Program-made: the position numbers and the translations under genes | Assembly: GCA_019119305.1 (NCBI GenBank) | Contig: DWXH01000019.1 | Coordinates: 214,096 to 278,095 of the forward strand | Source: Candidatus Alistipes merdigallinarum | GTDB lineage: Bacteria > Bacteroidota > Bacteroidia > Bacteroidales > Rikenellaceae | DNA length: 64,000 nucleotides | Reading direction: 5' to 3' | Shown here: positions 38,445 through 45,488 of the stretch, piece after piece | Layout of the letters: each line of letters opens with the position of its first letter | Position numbering within the stretch: the stretch's first letter is position 1 | The notes under the pieces: generated by a model | The model's database searches: none | The model's input: only the letters and a program-made list of their open reading frames with translations | What the model was told of the DNA's origin: nothing

Positions 38445-38756
38445 ATGAGCAATTTTATGATGAAGCATCAATGGTTCTCCCTGCTTTCGCGGCTCGGAAG
38501 AAAACCGAAATCGGATGGGGTGGAGCGGGATAATCAGACACAAAAACATGTCGAAATTACACAAGACGGACACTCTGAATCTCGTCGTTCTAAAATGAAA
38601 GAATCCGAATCTGCCGTTGCGGATCTTCACAAAAAAAACGACCGTCCACCTGTTATGCCGACTCGAACAAAACCTTCTGAGGATCCTTCACCGGTTGAGG
38701 GACAACGTTCGGTAAACGAAGAGGCTTATGATTACGATGTCCGTAGATTGATTTAA
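38445..38756 (+). CDS. Small charged, probably disordered protein upstream of the capsid gene (scaffold candidate)
   Basis: 103 residues. A short amphipathic start (MSNFMMKHQWFSLLSRLG) precedes a highly charged, Pro/Ser/Lys/Glu-rich stretch with no hydrophobic core. It ends NEEAYDYDVRRLI. Its place 40 bases before the capsid gene is where scaffolding proteins lie in many phages. I infer a scaffold or minor-capsid role weakly. Confidence 0.4.
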   Translation: MSNFMMKHQWFSLLSRLGRKPKSDGVERDNQTQKHVEITQDGHSESRRSKMKESESAVADLHKKNDRPPVMPTRTKPSEDPSPVEGQRSVNEEAYDYDVRRLI

Positions 38757-38796
38757 TTATAGTTTATTAAAATTTATTAATTTCTTTTATAAAAAT

Positions 38797-40041
38797 ATGG
38801 CAAAAATAGAAAGTGCAAAGAGTTATGAAGGTCGTGATCTCGAAACTATTTTTTTTAGACCTATGTTGAGCGGTCCGAATGCTGTCGATCTCGGAATCAA
38901 AGTGATGTATAACATGCCGGTCCCTACGACTTTACAGTTCTGGAAACGAGGCGGAGATATTCTCCAGAAATATTCTACGGCCGGATGGAACGGTGGTGAG
39001 AGTGCGTCAAAATTTCAAAAACTAATCCAGTTGGCGAAAGTCAAAGCGGAGGTGGGTTATGCTGCGGAAGATTATTTCAATATGGTCTTTGAACAGATTG
39101 CAGGTCGGGCCGATGTGAATCTGGATGATCTTACGGGAACTGAACTCGAAGCAGCTGAGACTGCGCTCTTCCGAGATGCTATCGCAGAGAGTATTCGTGC
39201 TACCATGTGGTTGGGAGATACCGAGCGGACGGGTGTATTTTCGACTTTTGACGGATTCTTGAAACGATTGCTCGCTGATAGCGGTACAGAAGACGATGAC
39301 GTGTCTGGTTTCGGAATCGATGCTGATTTCGTTTCGAGTCAGGAACCCGATGCGGCTGAATCACTGTTGAAGAAACTTTGGAATAACGCTTCTGAAGTAC
39401 TCAAAGCATTCAAGGCACAGGGAAATCTGGTCTATCTGGTTACTTCGGATATTTATGCGAAGTATGAAGAGGAGTTGGATAATGTCGTATTGGAGTCCGC
39501 TTACCTCGCAAAACAGAACGGTCGTGACGGATTGTCCTATCGGGGAATTCCGGTTGTCGACATTCAAGTCTCCGAGTACCTTAAACAGTGTCCCGATATG
39601 CCGCAGTCGTTTGCGCTTCTTACGGATCGGCGAAATCTTGCCATGGCGGTCAATACCTCCGATTTTCCGGGTACGGAAATTCGTATGTGGTACAATCCCG
39701 ATCAGATGGAGAACCGCCAACGTGCTGTGTTTATGGCCGGGTGCGATTATCTGTTGCCGGAAATGGTGTCGATGGCGATCGGTGGAGTTTCTGCTGAGTT
39801 GACTTCGGGTAATGTGCCGGCTTCTGGTGGTTCGGTTACGGTGAAACTTACCGGATATACCGCTGTGAGTGCGTTGTCGATTCAAGGTTTGACCTCTGAT
39901 GGCTCTGCTGCCGGCGATGCTGTTTCGCTTTCTGGAACGGAAGATGAGTTCACGGGGACGTTGTCCGGTTCCAATATCGCTTCGGTTAAGTTGACCGCAA
40001 CGTTGGTTAATGGTGCTCAGATTGAGGTTCCCTTGAAATAA
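38797..40041 (+). CDS. Major capsid protein (HK97-like) with a C-terminal Ig-like domain
   Basis: 414 residues. It starts MAKIESAKSYEGRDLETIFF with an N-arm, then PVPTTLQFWKRGGDIL, a long helix (residues 70-100), an acidic loop, and LLTDRRNLAMAVNTSDFPG and MENRQRAVFMAGCDYLLPEMV, as in major capsid proteins of Bacteroidetes phages. The last ~75 residues (from VSAELTSGNVPASGGSVTVKLTG) look like an added BIg/Ig-like beta domain. No protease or propeptide is seen. It is followed by the tail-tube-like gene and a strong terminator. Confidence 0.68.
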   Translation: MAKIESAKSYEGRDLETIFFRPMLSGPNAVDLGIKVMYNMPVPTTLQFWKRGGDILQKYSTAGWNGGESASKFQKLIQLAKVKAEVGYAAEDYFNMVFEQIAGRADVNLDDLTGTELEAAETALFRDAIAESIRATMWLGDTERTGVFSTFDGFLKRLLADSGTEDDDVSGFGIDADFVSSQEPDAAESLLKKLWNNASEVLKAFKAQGNLVYLVTSDIYAKYEEELDNVVLESAYLAKQNGRDGLSYRGIPVVDIQVSEYLKQCPDMPQSFALLTDRRNLAMAVNTSDFPGTEIRMWYNPDQMENRQRAVFMAGCDYLLPEMVSMAIGGVSAELTSGNVPASGGSVTVKLTGYTAVSALSIQGLTSDGSAAGDAVSLSGTEDEFTGTLSGSNIASVKLTATLVNGAQIEVPLK

Positions 40042-40072
40042 TTATCGGTAAAACTTAAAAACGTTTATAAGT

Positions 40073-40606
40073 ATGGCTTTAACTAATTATGTCAGAACCC
40101 GAAGTAGAAAAAACGGAGGAATTCGAATGCTGGGCTTAATTGAACGGAGTGAGATTGCTGAGATTTCTTCGCTTGGGTCGACGACGGAATTTACTTCGGT
40201 CACTTTCGAAGATGAGTGCTGCTTCTCAAAATATGAATTCAGGGAAGATGAAGCTGTGTATAAAGAGACAGTATCGGTTTCGAACGGTGCGCGGATCGTC
40301 ACACATGAACTTTCGTTTCTTTTGGATAAAATGGGAACTGAATGCTCTTCGGCTGTGGCCGCGATTGCCGAAGCTGCTGACGAAGGGTTGATCGCTGTCG
40401 TACAGACGATGAATGGGGATACTTTTTTGGTGGGATATTCTCAGGAATTCGGAAAAGAACGACCTTTGAGATTGGTGTCGACCGATGGTACTACCGGAAA
40501 ACAGCTATCGGACGGGACCAGCGAAGTGGTGACTTTGAGGAGTACGGATGTCGCCAAAGCAAAAATCTATTCTGGCGATATCGATTCGCTCTTCGTCTCG
40601 GCTTAA
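40073..40606 (+). CDS. Phage major-tail (tube)-like protein
   Basis: 177 residues. It reads NGGIRMLGLIERSEI near the start, then beta-strands with CFSKYEFREDEAVYKE, a helix-containing middle, and TFLVGYSQEFGKERPLRL. This pattern (Gly-Gly-Ile start, YEF-E-A-Y-E, a GY/GD turn) is that of tail-tube-like proteins of Bacteroidetes phages. It could alternatively be a head-decoration protein, given its place directly after the capsid gene. Confidence 0.5.
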   Translation: MALTNYVRTRSRKNGGIRMLGLIERSEIAEISSLGSTTEFTSVTFEDECCFSKYEFREDEAVYKETVSVSNGARIVTHELSFLLDKMGTECSSAVAAIAEAADEGLIAVVQTMNGDTFLVGYSQEFGKERPLRLVSTDGTTGKQLSDGTSEVVTLRSTDVAKAKIYSGDIDSLFVSA

Positions 40607-40633
40607 AAAATCGAAAATAAATAATTGGAACTT

Positions 40634-40667
40634 GCTGACGACGAACCGGTGCGTCGTCAGCTTTTTT
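40634..40667 (+). terminator. Strong terminator inside the phage-like cluster
   Basis: A perfect 10-bp stem (GCTGACGACG/CGTCGTCAGC) with an 8-base loop and six T residues, placed after the capsid and tube-like genes and 12 bases before the portal ATG. It would lower portal expression compared with the capsid proteins. Confidence 0.85.
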
Positions 40668-40678
40668 AATTTGATGCT

Positions 40679-41902
40679 ATGGAAAAAGGTAATAAAACCA
40701 AAAATTTTTTCGTCAGGGGTTGGAATGGCGGTCGAGAGAGACCGGAGCCTACCGACGAGACCGATTCCGGGCGGTGTTGGAAGTGGGGATCGGACAATCT
40801 TTTCCCGAATGCTCTTGCATTATTGTCCCGCAGGTCGGCTACACATCGCAGAATTATTAATGATAAGGCGGATTATATTTCGGGAAAAGGTTTCGTCTGT
40901 GATCGAGAAAACGAAGTGTTGCTGCGGTTTGTTAATCACGTTAATGAGATGGGAGAGTCGTTGCGGGTTGTAGTGAATAAGTTGGCTTTTGATAAATCGC
41001 TTTTCGGAAATGCTTTTTTGGAAATAGTGACCGATGCGGAACATTCGTTCTTGTCGTTGTTTCATCAGGACGCTTCGAAATGTAGGGTTGCGAGGGACGG
41101 GCGGCATATCTTGTTGCATCATAATTGGGCAGGATTCGTCCCTTCGCAAGCCCAAACGATTGCTTTATATCCGAATTTTGAATCCGCAGCGGACGGAACT
41201 TTGCGCAGTATGATTCATTATAAAGATTACGAGCCGATGTTCGAACACTATGGATTGCCCGGATATATTGCCGGGTTGAATGTGTCCTCGATCGCCTACA
41301 AAACGGATCGTTGGAACATCAGCCGATTGGATAACTCGTTTCAACCCTCCGGGATCATGGTGTTGGATGGCGATGTCGACAACGAAAACGATGCCTATGA
41401 GATCATATCCACAGCAGAAAAACGCTTTGCAGGAAAACCCGGGCAGGTGATGTTTATGGTAAAACATGCTGAAACGGCTGACAATTCGAAATTTATTCCG
41501 ATCTCTTCGGCAAATGACGGAGATTGGAAAGACCTACATGATCAGGCAACTTCCGATATTGTGATTGCTCATTCGTGGTTTCGGTCGCTCAGTGGATTGG
41601 ACTACGCCGGAGGATTTAGTGCGGAAAGAATACTTCATGAGTATGAAATCGCACTTAATACGTTGATTCTTCCCGAACAACAGGAATTACTTGAACCGAT
41701 CCGAAAGGTTATCAATGATTTACTGCAATGCGATGCCGCTTCGTTACAAGTGATAAATCAGCCGCCGACTCGGTCGAAACCTTTGTATATGAAGGTGTGG
41801 GAGGCACGCAAATGCGATGGCTTGAGTTTTGATCCCGAAGATGAAGACCAGAATCTGTTTCTGGCTCAAATTACCAAATATTCATTGACCAATATCGAGT
41901 AA
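40679..41902 (+). CDS. Phage portal protein
   Basis: 407 residues. It begins MEKGNKTKNFFVRGWNGG, then WKWGSDNLFPNALALLSRRS and HRRIINDKADYISGKGF. The middle carries DKSLFGNAFLEIV; the crown/clip part has RWNISRLDNSFQPSGIMVL; and the stem helix region has SGLDYAGGFSAERILHEY. These are typical of small portal proteins of Bacteroidetes prophages. The portal is the ring through which the terminase packs DNA into the head; here the terminase gene is about 9 kb away. Order relative to the capsid gene is reversed compared with most phages. Confidence 0.68.
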   Translation: MEKGNKTKNFFVRGWNGGRERPEPTDETDSGRCWKWGSDNLFPNALALLSRRSATHRRIINDKADYISGKGFVCDRENEVLLRFVNHVNEMGESLRVVVNKLAFDKSLFGNAFLEIVTDAEHSFLSLFHQDASKCRVARDGRHILLHHNWAGFVPSQAQTIALYPNFESAADGTLRSMIHYKDYEPMFEHYGLPGYIAGLNVSSIAYKTDRWNISRLDNSFQPSGIMVLDGDVDNENDAYEIISTAEKRFAGKPGQVMFMVKHAETADNSKFIPISSANDGDWKDLHDQATSDIVIAHSWFRSLSGLDYAGGFSAERILHEYEIALNTLILPEQQELLEPIRKVINDLLQCDAASLQVINQPPTRSKPLYMKVWEARKCDGLSFDPEDEDQNLFLAQITKYSLTNIE

Positions 41903-41914
41903 ATTTATGATGTT

Positions 41915-42385
41915 ATGGAGATTATAAGATTGATAACACCAGCCGAAGTGTTGGAATTGGCATTTCCATCGAATCAGTATTTGCCCGAAGAGATGATTTT
42001 GCCGGCAAAAATAGATGCGGCACAGTATCGTTTCCTAAAACCTGCATTCGGAGATTTTTATGCATGTTTGGCAGAGGAACAATATGAATCGTTTGTTGAC
42101 CAGTTTGTTAAACCGGCTTTGGCTTATTATGTCCGTTATTTGGTAATTGACGATTTGTGTGCTTTGCCCGGTACGACTGGTGTGCTGCAAGCTGAAACCG
42201 ATTATGCTGAATCTGCTTCTGAGAAAAATATGGAAAAAGTGAAGTGTCAGGCTAAAGAGGATGCGGATACGTTGTTGAAACAGGCTTTGGATTATCTGGA
42301 GGATCACGCGGAACAGTTCCCGGAATATGATGTCGAGCAAGAAAAAAGTCGGAAAGTGTGTATGAAAGGCGGGTTCATTTTTTAG
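41915..42385 (+). CDS. Head-tail connector-like protein
   Basis: 156 residues, helical. It starts MEIIRLITPAEVLELAFPSN and has a central helix pair (QYRFLKPAFGDFYACL, FVKPALAYYVRYLVIDDL) plus a C-terminal helix ending DYLEDHAEQFPEYDVEQ. Size, helicity and position just after the portal fit head-completion/connector proteins (DUF6712-like style). The assignment is inferred, not proven. It is the last gene of the cluster. Confidence 0.5.
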   Translation: MEIIRLITPAEVLELAFPSNQYLPEEMILPAKIDAAQYRFLKPAFGDFYACLAEEQYESFVDQFVKPALAYYVRYLVIDDLCALPGTTGVLQAETDYAESASEKNMEKVKCQAKEDADTLLKQALDYLEDHAEQFPEYDVEQEKSRKVCMKGGFIF

Positions 42386-42404
42386 CTGGGGCTGATGAAA
42401 AAGT

Positions 42405-42445
42405 AACAGAGGGTACTCTCGGGATGAAGGGATACCCTCTGTTTT
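42405..42445 (+). terminator. Terminator at the end of the phage-like cluster
   Basis: Perfect 11-bp stem (AACAGAGGGTA/TACCCTCTGTT) around a 17-base loop, then TTGTGTT, 20 bases after the connector gene stop. Confidence 0.75.
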
Positions 42446-42471
42446 GTGTTGTTGGGCATTTTATGTCAGAG

Positions 42472-43035
42472 TCAATCTTTTTCAGCCATGTATCGCCAAA
42501 GAGGTGCAGCATGCAGGGCCTGTTTGATTTCATCCCTTTTCAGCATTTCCCGTACTTCTGTTTCGGACAACAGTACGACGCTCAGATCCTCGGTAGATTC
42601 GGGATGAGGGGCTGAAACAATCTCTACATCAGTTGCGACAAAACAGTGTGTCAGGTTGTTTTGGGTAGATGGATTGGCCGAGATAACCATCAGTTCGCGC
42701 CAAGTCCCGCCGCCGTAACCCGTCTCTTCCTGCAACTCACGGCGGGCGGCGTCCAAAGGGGTTGCGTCCGTCGGATCACATACGCCGGCACATAACTCGA
42801 TCAGACTTTTACCGAGTCCGTGTCGGTATTGGCGGACGAAGATGTACTTGCCTTCACGGGTCACGGCAATCGTGTTGACCCAGTCGGGATACTCCAATAC
42901 GTAATATTCAGGAACTGTGTGTCCGTTCGGAAGTTCGATCGTCTCGCGACGAACGGTCAGCCACGGACGCCGGTACAGATATTCACTTTCCAGAACAGTG
43001 GCTTCCCCTTTCTTGTGTTTGATCTTACGCGTCAT
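42472..43035 (-). CDS. NUDIX hydrolase (ADP-ribose pyrophosphatase-like)
   Basis: 187 residues. Nudix box region: GVCDPTDATPLDAARRELQEETGY. The RE-x-x-x-EE-x-G catalytic helix is intact, but the first conserved Glu of the box is Asp (G-x5-D). The upstream part (YRRPWLTVRRETIELPNG, FVRQYRHGLGKSLIEL) is as in ADP-ribose/GDP-mannose-type Nudix enzymes that cleave nucleoside diphosphate sugars. Substrate uncertain. It marks the right border of the phage-like cluster. Confidence 0.88.
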   Translation of the reverse strand: MTRKIKHKKGEATVLESEYLYRRPWLTVRRETIELPNGHTVPEYYVLEYPDWVNTIAVTREGKYIFVRQYRHGLGKSLIELCAGVCDPTDATPLDAARRELQEETGYGGGTWRELMVISANPSTQNNLTHCFVATDVEIVSAPHPESTEDLSVVLLSETEVREMLKRDEIKQALHAAPLWRYMAEKD

Positions 43036-43248
43036 GACTTAAAAGAGTGTATTTGTAACTGATTATTAATCAATGGTTTGTATGTGGCAAATCGGAAATA
43101 TGGTCATAATCTTTAATCGTACATTCTAAAGGGTGAAAATTTAACGCTTTAATTGATTATTAACTCACTTTGGGTAACAATCTGGGCGGTTCCTGCTTTT
43201 TCTATGCAATTCGTTTCCGATATTCCACTTCTTGTTTTAGTTCGTTGT

Positions 43249-43611
43249 TTAAGCTGATAGCAAAGGTAGCATATTTCGCTTACAATATTCAATATATAAA
43301 GGTAAAGTAGTTCCGGGCATCGAGTGGAGAAGCAAGGTGGAATATCTGCTGCTTTTTTGAAGAGTAAAAGAAAAGAGAGAATCTTTCGGTACATTACCGT
43401 CAGATTCTCCCTTAAATTCTATTGAATATAATGCGTTTACTGTTTCTCTGTAAATGGAATAGCTTCCATATAGATAATCTTTTAAGTTTATAATTTCTTT
43501 AGAGAAATTTTCCTGTGCGTTTAAGCCGAGCATACCGTTTTCTGTACCATTGGAAAAGGTATTGGTATTGATGAATGAAAAATGGAAATCTTTTGTAATA
43601 TATGTAACAAA
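43249..43611 (-). pseudogene. Coding-like remnant without a proper start
   Basis: From the terminator at 43612 an open frame runs on the minus strand through DFHFSFINTNTFSNGTENG (no start) into MLGLNAQENFSKEIINLKDY, ending YCKRNMLPLLSA. The amino-acid composition looks like real protein (the C-terminal part of something), but the first ATG (43533) is internal. I cannot name the family. It sits in an AT-rich island, and I judge it the truncated end of a lost gene. Confidence 0.35.
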
Positions 43612-43642
43612 AAATAATGCCCTTCAATTATAAGAAGGGCAT
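43612..43642 (-). terminator. Terminator of the DUF4932 operon
   Basis: Perfect 9-bp stem (ATGCCCTTC/GAAGGGCAT) with an 8-base loop and a T run on the minus strand, 5 bases after the DUF4932 gene's stop. Confidence 0.8.
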
Positions 43643-43647
43643 ATTAT

Positions 43648-44745
43648 TTATTTCAATACATCAAATCTTTTATTTTCCTTTTCCTTATATTCATTGAAGA
43701 AGTCTATCACATTCGGATAGAAATTCTCAAAATTTCCATACTTTGATTGCTCCTTTTCGTATTTTCTCAGCAGGCTAACCAGTTCGGGCATCCATCTGAA
43801 ATTACGCTGTACCTGTTCCAACAGTTCATTTCTTATTTCTTCCGGCTTGTACTCTTTGTCCAGCATATAGCAGATAACAGCCGCACGGACAAGTGATTCG
43901 TTTATGACGGTTTCCCAATTGCCATACGCCTGTTTCGCCATACTCCAACGTGAGGACATGAACAAGTCTGTGGCAGCTGGCTCCAGTTCTTTTACAAAAT
44001 CAGGATATTTGTTTTCATCCAGATAATGATTGATGAAAGAATGGTTAAACTCATGAATTAAAGTAGGAAGATATTCCTTGTTGTACATAGGTGTACCTTC
44101 TTTATCCACGTAATAACCAGCAATAGCAAAGACTTCCTTCATTTTGCCTGTCAGCTGTCTGTTTACGCCATAGTTATTACCACCATTACAGAATCCGATT
44201 ATTACAGAGAAAGTTTCCTGAGGCTCATTGCCATAGAAATCGGCATACCAGTCTATATCAAAATGTTTTATGACATTATCCTGATAAGATTTAAGCCCTC
44301 TGTTATAAAGGTCTTTATGGGCTTTGAAAAATTCATTGAAGTTTGTGTCCTTATAAAAGCTGTTGAGATAAGACAAAAACTCATCCTTATCCACATTTTC
44401 CCATCTTTTTTCTAAGGTAGGAATATCTTCTTCAACCAAAGATAAAGTACCGTTCCGGTTGTCCAGATGTATTGCCATTGACATAACAGCATCGAAAGAA
44501 ATACCATACTTGTTTCTAAGTCCTTTCATGTACTGAACTGCCGGATGATCTGTATTATCCTTAAAATAGTTGTCTATGTCCTTTATGTATTGGCCTGCCA
44601 TATCCATATTGTATTCAGGAAAACCAGCCATACGGGACAAGATACTCATAAGTTCCACATTTTCATTTACTTGTGGGGTGATAGACTGTGCCTTTTCACA
44701 AATACATGCTGTGAACAAGGCGAGAAATAGAATAATCGTTTTCAT
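43648..44745 (-). CDS. DUF4932 secreted metalloprotease-like protein
   Basis: 365 residues. A signal peptide (residues 1-20, ending AQS) is followed by a large helical domain. The zinc motif LIHEFNHSFINHYLD (HExxH) and a downstream Glu in KELEPAATDLF suggest a zincin peptidase; the DUF4932 family is widespread in Bacteroidetes and its substrates are unknown to me. Its ATG overlaps the stop of the preceding ORF (ATGA), implying translational coupling. AT-rich relative to the flanking genes, so probably horizontally acquired. Confidence 0.75.
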   Translation of the reverse strand: MKTIILFLALFTACICEKAQSITPQVNENVELMSILSRMAGFPEYNMDMAGQYIKDIDNYFKDNTDHPAVQYMKGLRNKYGISFDAVMSMAIHLDNRNGTLSLVEEDIPTLEKRWENVDKDEFLSYLNSFYKDTNFNEFFKAHKDLYNRGLKSYQDNVIKHFDIDWYADFYGNEPQETFSVIIGFCNGGNNYGVNRQLTGKMKEVFAIAGYYVDKEGTPMYNKEYLPTLIHEFNHSFINHYLDENKYPDFVKELEPAATDLFMSSRWSMAKQAYGNWETVINESLVRAAVICYMLDKEYKPEEIRNELLEQVQRNFRWMPELVSLLRKYEKEQSKYGNFENFYPNVIDFFNEYKEKENKRFDVLK

Positions 44746-45189
44746 TTGGGAGAATCTATTTGTCTAGTAATATTATAGGTCATGGTGTCACTGCAGAAGG
44801 ATACATGGCTTGATTCCTCCTTACACATTACCAGATAGGAAGTTTCCTTCGGCTGGTCAATTTTTAATTTTGACCTGTACACTTTCAGTGTGTCTGCCGT
44901 TATACGGTCTGATTGTTTGTATAGAATGGTCTGAGCCAAAGCCTGGTTGACACATCTATTATATATTCTTTCGCAGTCGTATAGTTGCCGTAACTCAGAA
45001 ACAATGATGGAATCATCAAAGAGAAAAAAACTGTTATTGCTATAAATGGATTCATATTTTATCTGTTACCAGTCTTGAAAGTATGCGTATCGTTGTTCAT
45101 CATCTGCCAGATTCCAATTCTTTCTCAATTTCTTCAATAGTAGGCAAACTTCTTCGGAAATCTTTAGGCAAGGCTTGTCCTAATTCACT
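44742..45189 (-). pseudogene. Broken ORFs upstream of the DUF4932 gene
   Basis: A frame of 107 codons (45065-44742) reads ...SNNSFFLFDDSIIVSELRQ and ends TYNITRQIDSPK, but has no ATG or GTG start. Just before it, ATGATG at 45103 opens a different frame that stops after 14 codons. That ATG overlaps (ATGA) the end of a third ORF, LPKDFRRSLPTIEEIEKEL..., whose own N-terminal part is missing. Nested ATGA overlaps plus frame breaks suggest a once-intact operon that has decayed, or a recent frameshift. Families not recognised. Confidence 0.45.
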
Positions 45190-45216
45190 TTATGGATTTG
45201 TGCGGATCGCTTGTCG

Positions 45217-45224
45217 CAAAGATA
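45217..45224 (-). promoter_or_regulatory. -7 promoter box for the DUF4932 island
   Basis: The minus strand reads TATCTTTG; a TTTG lies about 22 bases upstream. It would drive the broken ORFs and the DUF4932 gene. Confidence 0.45.
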
Positions 45225-45379
45225 GAAAAAACATTCGGGAGTGTCACAAATTTTATCTCGATTCGATAGGTGGCCTTTACTGCCCGCGTGAGTGGTGCAG
45301 GGAGGTATGAGAAGCTGCACTCTTTTTGGGAATCACTGGGAAAATGCGGTTGTGGAGATGGTTCCTGTTTATTTTGGTG

Positions 45380-45387
45380 TACCTTTG
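45380..45387 (+). promoter_or_regulatory. -7 promoter box (TACCTTTG) of deaD
   Basis: About 100 bases before the deaD ATG, leaving a long untranslated leader, common for cold-shock helicase genes. Confidence 0.5.
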
Positions 45388-45488
45388 TGCGCGAGATGTG
45401 ATCCATAGCGTCCAGTTGCTCCGAGTTCCGATCGGATGCTTCCTTGTCGTCCGGTCATGTTGTATTGTCTAATCTTGAATGTATCATA

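Noticed and set aside
31948..42471. Complete active prophage with attachment sites
   Set aside because: No integrase, transposase, replication, repressor-at-border or lysis gene, and no flanking direct repeats were seen; the terminase is about 9 kb away.
45083..45310. 75-codon plus-strand ORF before deaD
   Set aside because: Antisense to the coding-like remnants of the DUF4932 island and without protein features.
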